DNA of 64,000 nt from Sphingomonas zeae (lineage in GTDB: Bacteria > Pseudomonadota > Alphaproteobacteria > Sphingomonadales > Sphingomonadaceae): assembly GCF_014197135.1 (NCBI RefSeq), contig NZ_JACIFA010000004.1:186001-250000 (forward strand), given 5' to 3'. Positions within the stretch are counted from its first letter, which is position 1. Each line of letters begins with the position of its first letter. Below, piece by piece: positions 46,829-56,837 of this stretch. The position numbers were made by a program, and so were the translations under genes. Under the pieces are notes generated by a model. That model was given only the letters and a program-made list of their open reading frames with translations, was not told the DNA's origin and made no database searches.

Positions 46829-47091
46829 CGGCCTGTCCTTGCAGTTCAAATGCGCGGTCCGACGATCTCGACAATTTCGCTCGGGCGGGCATAATCACGC
46901 CATGACCTTCCCGGTGCCTATCGCGATCGCGACCGCAAGACGATTTAATCGCCCGGCCTGATACGTCAGGTCGGGTCCGTCCGAGCGAAGCGATGCCGTC
47001 CGGCATCTTCCGATTTTGATAAGAAGCATGGTCGCCCTGCCCGGAAAGACGGTGAGCTGCTATGCTTGGTGAAGAAGGGAAAGGGCCTGTG

Positions 47092-47460
47092 ATGCTCCCT
47101 GCCGTCATTCAACGCTATCTGGACGCTTATAATCGTAAGGACGCCGCCGCACTGGTGGCCTGCGTGGACGACGCGGTCGTGTTCGAGAATGTCTCCAACG
47201 CCGGTCAAAGCATCAGGATCGAGGGCCGCGCCGCCTTTGCCGAACTGGCGGAGCGGGCCACCACTCTGTTCGCCACCCGCCATCAAGCCGTGCGAACCGC
47301 CGTCGTTCAGGATGATCGTGTCGCGCTGGAAATCGATTGGACTGGCATACCGGCCATCGACCTGGGCCAGCTGAAGGCCGGGGAGCCGATCGCAATGCGG
47401 GGCGCGTCATTCCTGACGATCGCGGACGGAAAGCTGACCAGGATCGTGGATATCAGCTGA
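47092..47460 (+). CDS. NTF2/SnoaL-like protein
   Basis: A 122-residue cone-shaped alpha+beta barrel protein of the nuclear transport factor 2 / SnoaL-like superfamily: VIQRYLDAYNRKDAAALVACVDDAVVFENV, then IEGRAAFAELAERATTLF, and a set of strands ending GASFLTIADGKLTRIVDIS. Such domains are used as small isomerases, hydrolases or binding proteins; the ligand cannot be read from sequence. AAAGGG six bases before 47092 favours this ATG over one 30 bases upstream (47062). It shares a bidirectional terminator with pyruvate kinase. Confidence 0.78.
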   Translation: MLPAVIQRYLDAYNRKDAAALVACVDDAVVFENVSNAGQSIRIEGRAAFAELAERATTLFATRHQAVRTAVVQDDRVALEIDWTGIPAIDLGQLKAGEPIAMRGASFLTIADGKLTRIVDIS

Positions 47461-47509
47461 TCGGCAACCCTGGAGGCCCGAGCGATTGGGTCGGGATAGC
47501 GCAGGATCG

Positions 47510-47550
47510 AAAAGGGGCGGCGGGTGGTCATCCCCCGCCGCACCCCTTTT
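47510..47550. terminator. Bidirectional terminator between the NTF2-like gene and pyk
   Basis: AAAAGGGG-C-GGCGGG, loop, CCCGCC, CCCCTTTT: a strong stem with an A-run before and a T-run after, suited to end both convergent transcripts. Confidence 0.88.
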
Positions 47551-47574
47551 CGGCCCGTTGGACAGGGCGAAAGC

Positions 47575-49044
47575 TTACGCCTCGCTGCGGTCGCCGTAAT
47601 TCGCCAGTTCGTCGCCCATGATGCGGGTGACGTGCAGCACATTGGTCGATCCCGGCGTGCGGAAGGGGACGCCCGCCATCAGCACGACCTGATTGCCCGC
47701 CTCGGCCATGCCATGGCGCAGCGCCATGCGCTTGGACTTGGCAACCATTTCCTCGAAGGATTCGACGTCGCGCGTATGGACCGCGTGGCAACCCCAGAGC
47801 AGGCCCAGGCGGCGCGCCGTCTCGAGCTGCGGGGTCAGGACGAGGATCGGCACCGACGGACGTTCGCGCGCCACGCGGCGAGCAGTCGAGCCGCTGGTCG
47901 TGAAGCAGATGATCGCCTTGGCCGTTACGGTATTGGTGATTCGTGCCGCCGCCTCGGCCAGTGCGTCGGCGGTGGTCGGGTCGGGGGTCATGGCGGTGAA
48001 ATGGACGCGGTCGCCGTGACCGGGGTCGTTTTCCACCGAGACGCCGATCGCGTTCATCATCGCGACCGACTCGACCGGCCAGGCGCCCGCCGCCGATTCG
48101 GCCGACAGCATGATCGCGTCGGCGCCGTCATAGATGGCGGTCGCCACGTCCGACACCTCGGCGCGGGTGGGCGACGGGCTCTGGATCATCGATTCGAGCA
48201 TCTGCGTCGCGACGACGACCGGGCGGCCCATGCGGCGCGACACCTCGACGATGCGCTTCTGGAGCGGCGGCACCGCCTGGGGCGGCAGTTCGACGCCCAA
48301 GTCGCCGCGCGCGACCATCACGCCGTCGCACTGCTCGACGATCTCCTCCAGCCGGTCGATCGCCTGCGGCTTTTCGATCTTGGCGAGGAGGGCGGCGCGG
48401 CCCTTGATGAGGCCGCGCGCTTCCATCAGGTCCTCGGGCCGCTGGACGAAGGACAGGGCGATCCAGTCGACGCCCTGCTCGACCGCGAAGGCCAGGTCCG
48501 AACGGTCCTTCTCGGTCAGCGCGGCCATGGGCAGCACCACGTCGGGGACGTTCAGCCCCTTATTGTTCGACAGCGCGCCGCCGACCTCGACCAGCGTGGT
48601 GATCTTGTCCGCGTCGTGGAAGGCGACACGCAGGACGAGTTTGCCGTCATCGAGCAGCAGGCGCGCGCCCGGCTCGATCGCGGCGAAGATTTCCTTGTGC
48701 GGCAGCTCGACCCGGGTGGCGTCGCCCGGCGTGGGATCACGATCGAGGACGAAGGTGCTGCCGGTTTCCAGCATGACCTTGCCATCCGCGAACTTGCCGA
48801 CGCGCAGCTTCGGCCCCTGAAGATCGGCCAGGATCGTCGTCGGGCGGCCGAACCGCTCCTCCAGCCCCCGGATCGCCTTGATGAGCGGGATCTTCGACTG
48901 CTGATCGCCATGGCTCATATTGATTCGGAAGGCGTCGGCGCCGGCCTGAAACAGGGTGGCGATCATCTCGGGGTCGCTGCTGGCGGGGCCGAGCGTGGCG
49001 AGGACGCGGACTTTGCGCGAACGCGGAGGTAGAGCCTTGATCAT
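47575..49044 (-). CDS. pyk: Pyruvate kinase
   Basis: A 489-residue glycolytic enzyme (phosphoenolpyruvate + ADP to pyruvate + ATP). Active-site elements: ATLGPASSD, INMSHGD, ILADLQGPKLRVG, the catalytic Lys/Glu in LLAKIEKPQAI, the metal site VMVARGDLGVELPP and ATQMLESMIQSPSPTRAEVSDVATAIYDGADAIMLSAESAAG. The C-terminal regulatory domain is present. A GTG six bases upstream is also open; the ATG at 49044 (MIKALPPRSRK) is preferred. Divergent from the DUF1244 gene. Confidence 0.96.
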   Translation of the reverse strand: MIKALPPRSRKVRVLATLGPASSDPEMIATLFQAGADAFRINMSHGDQQSKIPLIKAIRGLEERFGRPTTILADLQGPKLRVGKFADGKVMLETGSTFVLDRDPTPGDATRVELPHKEIFAAIEPGARLLLDDGKLVLRVAFHDADKITTLVEVGGALSNNKGLNVPDVVLPMAALTEKDRSDLAFAVEQGVDWIALSFVQRPEDLMEARGLIKGRAALLAKIEKPQAIDRLEEIVEQCDGVMVARGDLGVELPPQAVPPLQKRIVEVSRRMGRPVVVATQMLESMIQSPSPTRAEVSDVATAIYDGADAIMLSAESAAGAWPVESVAMMNAIGVSVENDPGHGDRVHFTAMTPDPTTADALAEAAARITNTVTAKAIICFTTSGSTARRVARERPSVPILVLTPQLETARRLGLLWGCHAVHTRDVESFEEMVAKSKRMALRHGMAEAGNQVVLMAGVPFRTPGSTNVLHVTRIMGDELANYGDRSEA

Positions 49045-49116
49045 GTTCACATCCTGCTTCTTTGCGGCCAGTGTCCTAAAGCCTAATGCGTTACGATCAA
49101 CCTAGGAGCGACGAAT

Positions 49117-49419
49117 ATGACCGACGCAGTGGATGCGTTGAATGCAATCGATGATCGAGCGGCGGCTGCGGCGTTCCGGCGGCTGGTGCTGCATCTGCGG
49201 CACCGGACGGATGCGCAGAATGTCGATCTGATGGGGTTGGCGGGCTTTTGCCGCAACTGCCTGTCCGACTGGGTGGGCGAGGCCGCAGGAGTCGACAAGG
49301 CGACCGCACGCGAGGCGATCTATGGGATGCCGTACGACGAGTGGAAGGCGCAGCATCAGGGCGAGGCGACGCCCGAGCAGCTGGCCCGCATGGCCGAAAG
49401 CGTGAAGAAGAACAGTTAA
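49117..49419 (+). CDS. DUF1244 domain protein
   Basis: A 100-residue helical protein typical of alpha- and gammaproteobacteria. The family core is FRRLVLHLRHRTDAQNVDLMGLAGFCRNCLSDWV followed by GMPYDEWKAQHQGEATPEQL. The paired Cys in F-C-R-N-C-L suggest a metal or redox site. Function is unknown. AGGAG eight bases before the ATG supports the start. The gapR-like gene follows in the same direction. Confidence 0.9.
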   Translation: MTDAVDALNAIDDRAAAAAFRRLVLHLRHRTDAQNVDLMGLAGFCRNCLSDWVGEAAGVDKATAREAIYGMPYDEWKAQHQGEATPEQLARMAESVKKNS

Positions 49420-49562
49420 CCCCCGCTTGAGCGACGGCGCGGAACCGCCTAGACCGCCAGCGATCCCGACATCCGCGCCGGACCGACCTTGCCCATGGGT
49501 GAGGGGCGTGTCGTGGCGGCGGGTTCCTGGGAGCGGGCAGGTTTTCAAGAAGGTTGGATATC

Positions 49563-49823
49563 ATGGCGGACGAGAATTTCGACAGCAGCGGCAATGTCAC
49601 GGCCGACGAGCTGCGCCTGCTGATCGAGCGGGCCGAGCGGCTGGAAGAAGAGAAGAAGGGCATTTCGGACGACATCAAGGATGTCTTCGCCGAAGCCAAG
49701 GCGCGCGGCTATGATCCCAAGGCGATCAAGAAGATCATGGCGATCCGCAAGAAGAAGCGCGAGGAATATCAGGAAGAGGAAGCCATCCTCGAAGTGTATA
49801 TGAAGGCGCTGGGCATGATCTGA
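49563..49823 (+). CDS. gapR: GapR-like DNA-binding protein (DUF2312)
   Basis: An 86-residue DUF2312 protein. In Caulobacter, GapR clamps overtwisted DNA ahead of replication and transcription and helps topoisomerases. The sequence follows the family: [52 protein letters not shown], then [16 protein letters not shown]. The N-terminal helices form a coiled-coil dimer; the basic run [14 protein letters not shown] faces DNA. AAGAAGG lies eight bases before the ATG at 49563; a TTG three codons upstream is less likely. A strong terminator follows. Confidence 0.9.
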   Translation: MADENFDSSGNVTADELRLLIERAERLEEEKKGISDDIKDVFAEAKARGYDPKAIKKIMAIRKKKREEYQEEEAILEVYMKALGMI

Positions 49824-49850
49824 TCCCGGATTCGGGTTTGGACACGCGAA

Positions 49851-49884
49851 GGGCGGCGGGGCTTGAGGCTTCGCCGCCCTTTTT
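49851..49884 (+). terminator. Rho-independent terminator after gapR
   Basis: An eight base-pair stem (GGGCGGCG with CGCCGCCC), 13-base loop, then TTTTT, 28 bases after the stop codon. The remaining gap to 50022 holds no gene; it includes a CAGCCTGCGCGAAGTCGAAGG stretch that looks like a common dispersed sphingomonad repeat. Confidence 0.88.
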
Positions 49885-50022
49885 GTTGGTGTGGGCGGTG
49901 GGGCGTGGCCTTGGACTACGGTCGGGCTGAACGGTGTTGGGTTGGGAATTGAGGCGTTCAGGAATATTCTTGGTCTCGCCCCCCCGGTCAGCCTGCGCGA
50001 AGTCGAAGGCCAAGCGAAACCC

Positions 50023-51486
50023 TCACCCCATCTCCGCCGCCTGGGTCGTCCAGCCCAGCCGGGGAATCGTGATCGACCGCTTGCCCGTCAGGTCGGTGCG
50101 GCACACGAACAGGTCGCGGCTCTCGATATAGGCGATCAGCCGCTTCACCCGGCCCAGCGAACTGGTGCCATAAGTCTCGGCGATCTTGGTATCCGGCGGG
50201 CAGGGCAGCCCCTCGCGGGCCGCGCGCGCGACCAGCAGGAACGCGCCGAGCATGTCGTCGGGCAGCATCGCGGCCAGCGCCAGCGCTTCCTGCCAGTCGG
50301 GATCGTTCACATCGAAAATCCCCGCCCGTGCGCAGGATAGCCGCCGGGCGAAACCGTTCAGGTCGAGCGGCGGCCGGGCCAGCCCCGCCATCCGGCAGCG
50401 CACCTGGAAATCCTGGAACAGGACCGAGGCGGGGCGGAAGGTCGATTCGGGGTCCTCGACGATGGCGCGCAGCACCTGCTCGTAGATCGCCTCGACCTCG
50501 CTCTCGTCCATTTCCGGCGGCGGAGGTGCTGCGGTGGTCGGTAAGGGCGGGCGGCCCAGATCGGCCATCAGTTCCTCGGCGGGCACCCGGCGCGGGCGCG
50601 GGTCGAAGGTCATCGGGAGCGTCGGCGCTTCCTCGACCGGCGCGAAGAGCAGTTCCTGCAAGTCCGGCGGTGGCGCGTCGGGCAGGGGGGTCAGCTTGGG
50701 GCTGCCCGAGCGCGCCGAGGTTTCGACCGCGCCGATCTTCACCGTGATCGGCCGCCGCGACACGGCGGGGCCGAGCGCCAGGAAGGTGCCGCGTGCTAGA
50801 TCGCGGATCGCGTCCGCCTGCCGCCGCTCCATGCCGAGCAGATCGGCGGCGCGCGCCATGTCGATGTCGAGGAAGGTTCGGCCCATCAAAAAGTTGGACG
50901 CCTCCGCCGCGACGTTCTTGGCCAGCTTGGCGAGTCGCTGGGTCGCGATCACCCCCGCCAGGCCACGCTTGCGCCCGCGACACATCAGGTTGGTCATCGC
51001 GGACAGCGAGGCGCGGCGGACCTCTTCGGTCACTTCGCCGCCGGTGGTGGGGGCGAAGAGCTGCGCCTCGTCGACCACGACGAGCGCCGGATACCAATGC
51101 TCGCGCGGGGCATCGAACAGCGCGTTGAGGAAGGTCGCCGCGCAGCGCATCTGGCCCTCGATCTCCAGCCCCTCCAGGCTGAGGACCACCGAGGCGCGGT
51201 GCTCGCGAATCCGGCTCGCGAAACGTCCGACCTCGCGCTCGGCATAGTCGCCCGCCTCGATCACGACATGGCCGTAAGCCTTGGACAAGGTGACGAAATC
51301 GCCCTCCGGGTCGATCACCACCTGTTGCACCTGGCCGGCCGACTTCTCCAACAGGCGGCGCAGCAGATGCGACTTTCCCGAACCCGAATTGCCCTGCACC
51401 AGCAGGCGGGTCGCCAGCAGTTCCTCCAAATCGATCGGCACCGACGAGCCACGCTCATCGGTTCCCATATCCACGCGTACCGTCAT
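50023..51486 (-). CDS. HerA-like ATP-binding protein (DUF87)
   Basis: A 487-residue P-loop ATPase of the HerA/FtsK superfamily. The N-terminal ATPase has Walker A GNSGSGKSHLLRRL (about residues 34-47), Walker B ALVVVDEAQLFAP (about 130) and RKRGLAGVIATQRLAKLAKNV with sensor residues. After a Pro-rich linker (about 300-340) the C-terminal half is helical, with winged-helix-like segments. HerA-type ATPases move DNA or act with nucleases; no partner nuclease gene is adjacent, so the task here is unknown. The ATG at 51486 precedes the family start; the frame is open 180 bases further, over the neighbour's promoter. Confidence 0.82.
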   Translation of the reverse strand: MTVRVDMGTDERGSSVPIDLEELLATRLLVQGNSGSGKSHLLRRLLEKSAGQVQQVVIDPEGDFVTLSKAYGHVVIEAGDYAEREVGRFASRIREHRASVVLSLEGLEIEGQMRCAATFLNALFDAPREHWYPALVVVDEAQLFAPTTGGEVTEEVRRASLSAMTNLMCRGRKRGLAGVIATQRLAKLAKNVAAEASNFLMGRTFLDIDMARAADLLGMERRQADAIRDLARGTFLALGPAVSRRPITVKIGAVETSARSGSPKLTPLPDAPPPDLQELLFAPVEEAPTLPMTFDPRPRRVPAEELMADLGRPPLPTTAAPPPPEMDESEVEAIYEQVLRAIVEDPESTFRPASVLFQDFQVRCRMAGLARPPLDLNGFARRLSCARAGIFDVNDPDWQEALALAAMLPDDMLGAFLLVARAAREGLPCPPDTKIAETYGTSSLGRVKRLIAYIESRDLFVCRTDLTGKRSITIPRLGWTTQAAEMG

Positions 51487-51558
51487 GACTCTGGCGTTTG
51501 GCCGATCAACGCCCCAAGGAGCAAGGCATTTGATTCCTTGCCCAGGAGCGCCCTGCTT

Positions 51559-52098
51559 ATGGCCCTGTCGACCGCCGCCGAAATCGCCCGCCGCACGCTG
51601 GGCAAGCCCGCGCATGAACTGGACGAGGAAGAAGCCCAGGTCATCGCCGATATCGAGTCGGGCCAACTCAGCGCCCGCGACGCGGCGGACGTCGCGGACG
51701 AAACCTCGACCTGGGGCGAGAAGCTGGCCGACCGGGTCGCGGCGGTCGGCGGCAGCTGGGGCTTCATCATCGCCTTTTCGGTGATTCTGCTAGGGTGGAT
51801 GCTGCTCAACTCGGACGTGCTCAGCCATTTCGGGATGGCGTTCGATCCCTATCCGTACATCTTCCTGAACCTGATGCTCTCGACGCTGGCGGCGATCCAG
51901 GCGCCGGTCATCATGATGAGCCAGAACCGGCAATCGGCCAAGGACCGGCTGGCCGCCAGCCTGGACTATCGCACCAATTTGCGTGCCGAGATCGACATAT
52001 TGCGGCTGCACCACAAGCTGGACAATGCCGTCACCGAACGGCTCGATAGTCTGGAGGCGAAGATCGACGGGTTGGCAAAGGCCCTTGCGCGGTCGTAG
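51559..52098 (+). CDS. DUF1003 membrane protein
   Basis: A 179-residue inner-membrane protein with the DUF1003 core: a charged N-terminal cytosolic part (about residues 1-60), the GEKLADRVAAVGGSWGFIIAF start, two membrane helices (about 65-85 and 95-115) with the loop FDPYPYIFLNLMLSTLAAIQAPVIMMSQNRQ, and a C-terminal coiled coil (IDILRLHHKLDNAVTERLDSLEAKI). The family is widespread, sometimes linked to metal or stress response, with unknown activity. Divergent from the HerA-like gene with 72 bases between. Confidence 0.87.
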   Translation: MALSTAAEIARRTLGKPAHELDEEEAQVIADIESGQLSARDAADVADETSTWGEKLADRVAAVGGSWGFIIAFSVILLGWMLLNSDVLSHFGMAFDPYPYIFLNLMLSTLAAIQAPVIMMSQNRQSAKDRLAASLDYRTNLRAEIDILRLHHKLDNAVTERLDSLEAKIDGLAKALARS

Positions 52099-52125
52099 AG
52101 AGCGCGATCATCTCAAGAGGCACCG

Positions 52126-52869
52126 ATGGCAGGCCACAGCAAATTCAAGAACATCATGCACCGCAAGGGCGCGCAGGATAAGAAGCGCTCGGCAGCATTT
52201 TCCAAGCTCTCCCGCGAAATCACCGTCGCGGCGAAGATGGGTACGCCCGACCCGGACATGAACCCGCGTCTACGCGCCGCCGTCAACGCGGCCAAGGCGG
52301 CCTCGATGCCCAAGGACAATATCGCCCGCGCGATCGACAAGGCCTCGCGCGGCGACGGGGAGAATTACGAGGAAATCCGCTATGAGGGCTTCGGTCCCGG
52401 CGGCGTCAGCCTGATCATCGAGGCCCTGACCGACAATCGCAACCGCACCGCGACGAATGTGCGCACCGCGGTGTCGAAGAATGGCGGTAATCTGGGCACC
52501 GCCGGTTCGGTCAGCCACGGCTTCGACCGGATGGGCCTGATCAACTATCCCGCGAGCGCCGGTGATGCCGAAAAGGTGTTCGAGGCGGCACTGGAAGCGG
52601 GCGCGGAGGACGTGACCTCGTCGGAGGACGGCCACGAGATCTGGACCGCGCAAGGCGATCTGCACGAAGTCGCCAAGGCGCTGGAGCCGGTGCTGGGCGA
52701 GGCGGAAGGGGCCAAGCTGGCCTGGCGTCCGCAGACCATGGTCGCGGTCGACGAAGCGGCGGCGGCGACGCTGTTCAAGCTGATCGACACGTTGGACGAT
52801 GACGACGACGTCCAGACCGTCTGGGGCAATTACGAAGTCTCCGACGAAGTGATGGAAAAGCTCGGCTGA
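52126..52869 (+). CDS. yebC: YebC/PmpR family regulator
   Basis: A 247-residue protein of the YebC (TACO1-like) family. Recognised by [28 protein letters not shown] at the start, then [52 protein letters not shown]. Members bind DNA in some bacteria and relieve ribosome stalling on polyproline stretches in others. It precedes ruvC, as is common in bacteria where yebC leads the ruv genes. Confidence 0.95.
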   Translation: MAGHSKFKNIMHRKGAQDKKRSAAFSKLSREITVAAKMGTPDPDMNPRLRAAVNAAKAASMPKDNIARAIDKASRGDGENYEEIRYEGFGPGGVSLIIEALTDNRNRTATNVRTAVSKNGGNLGTAGSVSHGFDRMGLINYPASAGDAEKVFEAALEAGAEDVTSSEDGHEIWTAQGDLHEVAKALEPVLGEAEGAKLAWRPQTMVAVDEAAAATLFKLIDTLDDDDDVQTVWGNYEVSDEVMEKLG

Positions 52870-52923
52870 TCCTGATGCCTCCCCGGTTTTGTGCCGGGGG
52901 GGCAGGCGGGAGCGGAAAACTTT

Positions 52924-53442
52924 ATGACACCGCCCCCCGCCATCATCCTCGGGCTTGACCCTGGCCTCGGCACCACCGGCTGGGGCGTGATCGCGGTGGA
53001 GGGCAACCGGCTGCGTCACGTCGCCAACGGCCAGATCAAGACCGAGCCGTCGATGGTGCTCCCCCGCCGCCTGGCGAACCTCCATGCCGCGCTGTATGAC
53101 GTCATCCGCCAGCAACAGCCTGACGGCGCGGCGGTGGAAGAAGTGCTGGGCAACAGCAACGCGCAATCGACGCTGAAGCTGGGCCAGGCGCGCGGTATCG
53201 TCCTGCTGGCGGCCGCGCAGGCCGGGTTGATCGTCGGTGAATATCACCCCAGCATCGTCAAGAAGGCGACCGTCGGCACGGGCGGTGCGGACAAGAAGCA
53301 GGTGCAGGCGATGGTCGGCCATCTCTTGCCCGGCGTGAAGCTGACCGGGCCGGACGCGGCGGACGCGCTGGCGGTGGCGATCACGCACGCACATCATCTG
53401 GCGAGCGCGCGGGCCATGGAGCGGCGCAACAGCGCGATCTGA
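52924..53442 (+). CDS. ruvC: Holliday junction resolvase RuvC
   Basis: A 172-residue metal-dependent endonuclease that cuts Holliday junctions with RuvAB. Catalytic acidic residues: Asp in [13 protein letters not shown] (about residue 11), Glu pair in VEEVLGNSN (about 73), and Asp in [18 protein letters not shown] (about 145). The wedge sequence [11 protein letters not shown] is conserved. Length is normal. It lies downstream of yebC; ruvA is separated from it by a 1.5-kb gene of unknown function. Confidence 0.96.
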   Translation: MTPPPAIILGLDPGLGTTGWGVIAVEGNRLRHVANGQIKTEPSMVLPRRLANLHAALYDVIRQQQPDGAAVEEVLGNSNAQSTLKLGQARGIVLLAAAQAGLIVGEYHPSIVKKATVGTGGADKKQVQAMVGHLLPGVKLTGPDAADALAVAITHAHHLASARAMERRNSAI

Positions 53443-53588
53443 CACACTGACCAGTCCGAAACGGATCGGATATGGCCGTGCCCGGCTTACCCCCATCAGC
53501 TTCTGGCGGCATCATCGACACGCCCGATCCTCCGGCAGGCGGGCCTGTCGTGGCGTTGCGTTTTGTCTGTTCGACGGGGAGCCAAGCC

Positions 53589-55127
53589 ATGAAACGCCGC
53601 CTATTCACGACATCCGCCGTTCTTGCGTTGGTAGCGATGCCCATCCCTGCCGAAGCGGCGGCCATGTCCGGGGCTTGGGGGGCTGTTGTGCAAACCGAGC
53701 CGGAAGAGGACGAAGCCGAAACGCCCTTCAATTGCAGTGGCGATGACAAGGGCAACGTGAACGTGACCGATATTCCGGACGGTCGCCGTATCAGCGAAGT
53801 GATCGGGGTTTACGAATGCTGGCAGGCCAAGGTCGACAATAGAAATTTCTATCATCTCAACGACCTGTATGGCCGCTGGGTCGTCGAGCTGGTCGACGAT
53901 GGCGGATTTGTGCGCGACTATAAGCGGGAACGGCATAGCGCTCTCAGCCGCTTCTTCATGGGGCGGTCGCGCGGAGTCGTCATGTCGGTACGGATCAGGA
54001 TGCGTGACCCGGATATCGAGTTCAACGTGCCACTGGTCGCGGTCGACTATAATGGGCGCGGGCGCCAGGGAGAGGCTTTCGTGACCACGCTCACCGGGTC
54101 GGATATGGCGCTGCCCGACGTTCGCCTGTCCGCCAATTCCAGCGTCACGATCGAGGCGACGGGCCGCATCGCCGATGAAGTGGACATCCAACCGACCGGA
54201 ATCGTTCTGTCGACGCTTCGCGACTCGCTTGCGATCGCCGCACCGGGGGGATCCCTGTTGACGGCCATCAATCGCGAACAGGTCCAGCGCGTCTCTTCGG
54301 CCTATGACGTCGCTCTTTCCCGCCTGCTCTCGACATCGATCACCGAAACCGTCTCGGCCGGACGGTTGATGAGCGAATGGTATCCCGGCGCGTCGATCAT
54401 CGTGATCGTCTATCTTCCCGACAAGATTCGGACGTCGCGTTGGGGAAGGGAGGACAGCGCCGAGCATGGCGCAGACCGCCGCCGAATGGTATTTCGGATC
54501 AGCATGACCTGTCCGCGCGTGTCGGTCTTCGACGTCATGAATGCCTGCCAGCAAGGTCGCGGGGAAAAGGGTAGGATACCTGCCGTCGATAATCTGAAGA
54601 CGCTGATCTACCGGACCGACTTCGCGAAATTTCATGGCCGCCCCGGCTTTCAAAGCGACCAGTATAAATATGCGGTCGATCAATTGGCCGAGCGCGTCAG
54701 TCCCAGTCAGGTTTTGAATTTTCGCCTGGGTGTCGGCAAGAACATACGCCAATATCTGAGCGAGCAGGAATGGTTCCTGGCTCTGTCCAAGCAACTCATC
54801 CTTATCGAGGATGAGAAAGTGAAAAAGGCCGAAGTCGTGTTCGAGGGCGACAAGAATGCTCCGCCGGCCAAGTCCCAAGCGAACGACACGGTTCGTGCCG
54901 CCGATCAGTTTTGCGCCGCGATCTTTGATCGGCTTTATGCCGCCGGCCTTTCGCGGCTGGACTCGCAGATCGGGCTATGGGCGGTGACCACGGGTATCGG
55001 TGATCTCGCCACCTATCGCAGCCTGTTCCAGCAGGCACCCGTATGCCGCGATAACCTGCCGGGCAATGCCTGGACCTATCTTCCCAATGGAGGCGCTTCC
55101 GCCGGGGATGGTCGCATGACGGGATGA
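53589..55127 (+). CDS. Secreted protein of unknown function between ruvC and ruvA
   Basis: A 512-residue protein with a signal peptide ([23 protein letters not shown]). The mature part starts with an acidic segment containing Cys (FNCSGDD), then long beta-type stretches ([72 protein letters not shown]) and a helical C-terminal half with several Cys ([46 protein letters not shown]). No family was recognised and no membrane segment follows the signal. G/C bias at third positions is weaker than in neighbours, which hints at later arrival. Confidence 0.75.
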   Translation: MKRRLFTTSAVLALVAMPIPAEAAAMSGAWGAVVQTEPEEDEAETPFNCSGDDKGNVNVTDIPDGRRISEVIGVYECWQAKVDNRNFYHLNDLYGRWVVELVDDGGFVRDYKRERHSALSRFFMGRSRGVVMSVRIRMRDPDIEFNVPLVAVDYNGRGRQGEAFVTTLTGSDMALPDVRLSANSSVTIEATGRIADEVDIQPTGIVLSTLRDSLAIAAPGGSLLTAINREQVQRVSSAYDVALSRLLSTSITETVSAGRLMSEWYPGASIIVIVYLPDKIRTSRWGREDSAEHGADRRRMVFRISMTCPRVSVFDVMNACQQGRGEKGRIPAVDNLKTLIYRTDFAKFHGRPGFQSDQYKYAVDQLAERVSPSQVLNFRLGVGKNIRQYLSEQEWFLALSKQLILIEDEKVKKAEVVFEGDKNAPPAKSQANDTVRAADQFCAAIFDRLYAAGLSRLDSQIGLWAVTTGIGDLATYRSLFQQAPVCRDNLPGNAWTYLPNGGASAGDGRMTG

Positions 55128-55158
55128 CGAGGGGGACGAGTTCTTCTATCGACGCGGG

Positions 55159-55758
55159 ATGATCGCGCATCTCAAGGGACGTTTGGACTCCACCGGCATC
55201 GACCATGCGGTGATCGATGTCGGCGGCGTCGGCTATCTGGTCGGCGCTTCGGCGCGCACGCTGTCGGCGATCGGGCCGGTGGGCGAGGCGGCGATGCTGC
55301 ATACCGAGATGCTGGTGTCCGAGGATTCGATCCGGCTGGTCGGCTTTGCCAGCGCGGACGAGCGCGACTGGTTCCGCCTGTTGACCGGCGTGCAGGGGGT
55401 GGGGTCGCGCGTGGCACTGGCCATCCTGTCCGCGCTGGAACCCGCCGACCTGATGCGCGCGATCGCCAGCGGCGACAAGGCGATGGTCGCGCGCGCGAAC
55501 GGGGTGGGGCCGAAGCTCGCCCAGCGGATCGTGATGGAGTTGAAGGACAAGGTCGGCGGGATCGCCCTGGCAATCGGACAGGGCGGCGGTATCGCACCGC
55601 CGGCCGGGGCGGGAGCCGATGCGGTGTCGGCCCTGCTCAACCTGGGCTTCCGTCCAGCCGAGGCGAGTGCGGCGGTCGCCTCGGCGGAAGAGGAATTGGG
55701 GGCCGGTGCATCGCTGGATGCGCTGGTCCGGTTGGCGTTGCGGAAAGCGGCGAAGTAG
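55159..55758 (+). CDS. ruvA: Holliday junction branch migration protein RuvA
   Basis: A 199-residue junction-binding protein that loads RuvB. Domain I ([28 protein letters not shown]) is an OB fold; domain II has two helix-hairpin-helix motifs ([17 protein letters not shown] about residue 75, and [19 protein letters not shown] about 110) that grip the junction. Domain III (about 145-199, [28 protein letters not shown]) contacts RuvB. Start ATG at 55159. Confidence 0.96.
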   Translation: MIAHLKGRLDSTGIDHAVIDVGGVGYLVGASARTLSAIGPVGEAAMLHTEMLVSEDSIRLVGFASADERDWFRLLTGVQGVGSRVALAILSALEPADLMRAIASGDKAMVARANGVGPKLAQRIVMELKDKVGGIALAIGQGGGIAPPAGAGADAVSALLNLGFRPAEASAAVASAEEELGAGASLDALVRLALRKAAK

Positions 55759-55789
55759 CGTGCGGCCGGGGCAGGGCCGTGGGAATCCG

Positions 55790-56683
55790 CTAACGTAGCA
55801 ACCCCGGCGGCACCTGCCCGGCGAAATGCGCTTCCAGATTTGCCACCACCATTTCCGCCATCGCTGCCCGCGCTTCGCGCGTCGCGCTCCCCTGATGCGG
55901 GGCGAGAACGACATGGTTCATCCGCCGCAACGCGCAGGGCACGTCGGGTTCCTCGGCAAAGACATCCAACCCTGCGCCCGCGATCCGGTGCGTCTCCAGT
56001 GCGGCGATCAATGCGTCCTCATCGACCAGGCTGCCACGCGCGATGTTGACCAGCACTCCGTCCGGCCCGAGCCGATCCAGCATCATCGCATCCACGATGC
56101 GACGGGTTTCGGCTCCCCCCGGCGCCGCCAGGATCAGGACGTCGCTTTCCTCCGCCAGCGTCGCGAGGTCGGGCACGAAGCGCCATGGCACCGGCTTTTC
56201 CGAACGTGCGGTGTAGAGGATCGCGCTGCCAAAACCCTCCGCCCGCCGTGCGATCGCCTGTCCGATCCGCCCGAGCCCGAAAATCCCGATCCGTCGCCCG
56301 CTGGCGCGGCGACCCAGCGGCACGGTCCAGTTGCCCATCCGCATCGCCCGGTCGTTCGCCGCGATCCGCCGGTCGACCGCCAGCCATAGCGCGATCGCCT
56401 GGTCTGCGACATCCTCGGTCAGGGCATCCGGGGTGATCGCGATCCGGATGCCGCGCGCGGCGACAGCATCGTGGTCGATGCCGTCATAGCCGACGCCGTG
56501 GACCGCGATGATTTCAAGCTGGGGCAGGCGATCGAGCAGGCCTGCATCGACCGTCATCATGCCCCCGCCCACAATTGCGCGGGTGGTCGACGGCGGCGCG
56601 TCGCGGTGAAGCGTGAAGCGCTCGGCAAGCGCAATGTCCAGTGCGGGTGGGACGGCGGTGGCGAGGAAAACATCGTGCGGCAT
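55790..56683 (-). CDS. 2-hydroxyacid dehydrogenase (GhrB/hydroxypyruvate reductase-like)
   Basis: A 297-residue NAD(P)-dependent D-2-hydroxyacid dehydrogenase. Rossmann motif [24 protein letters not shown] (about residues 140-160), Arg in [18 protein letters not shown] (about 220), Glu in [10 protein letters not shown] (about 250) and His in [15 protein letters not shown] (about 268). Likely reduces glyoxylate, hydroxypyruvate or a similar 2-keto acid. It lies opposite in strand between ruvA and ruvB. The frame extends upstream through the ruvB promoter; [10 protein letters not shown] at 56683 is the family start. Confidence 0.9.
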   Translation of the reverse strand: MPHDVFLATAVPPALDIALAERFTLHRDAPPSTTRAIVGGGMMTVDAGLLDRLPQLEIIAVHGVGYDGIDHDAVAARGIRIAITPDALTEDVADQAIALWLAVDRRIAANDRAMRMGNWTVPLGRRASGRRIGIFGLGRIGQAIARRAEGFGSAILYTARSEKPVPWRFVPDLATLAEESDVLILAAPGGAETRRIVDAMMLDRLGPDGVLVNIARGSLVDEDALIAALETHRIAGAGLDVFAEEPDVPCALRRMNHVVLAPHQGSATREARAAMAEMVVANLEAHFAGQVPPGLLR

Positions 56684-56775
56684 GGTCGCTGTAATAGCGC
56701 GATTTTTGCCCAAAGTCCGCCATCCGCCGCCGATGCGCCCGGTCCTGGCTGTCGCGGTCGTGCAAGCCCTGCTAT

Positions 56776-56790
56776 GTTCGTGCAATGTTC
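56776..56790. promoter_or_regulatory. LexA (SOS) box upstream of ruvB
   Basis: GTTC-GTGCAAT-GTTC, an exact match to GTTC-N7-GTTC, 47 bases before the ruvB start codon and 92 bases before the divergent dehydrogenase start. ruvB is a classic SOS gene, which makes a functional box plausible. Confidence 0.75.
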
Positions 56791-56837
56791 GCAACGATCC
56801 TCGACAGCCATGCCTTCCAACCGCTAGGGCTCTGCGC

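Noticed and set aside
46829..47091. Coding sequence between the 46.7-kb palindrome and the NTF2-like gene
   Set aside because: Frames here are short and Arg-rich without ribosome sites; nothing supported.
49036..49062. A LexA box upstream of pyk (GTTC followed by GCTTC)
   Set aside because: The second half-site reads GCTT, not GTTC, at the required distance; pyruvate kinase is not an expected SOS gene.
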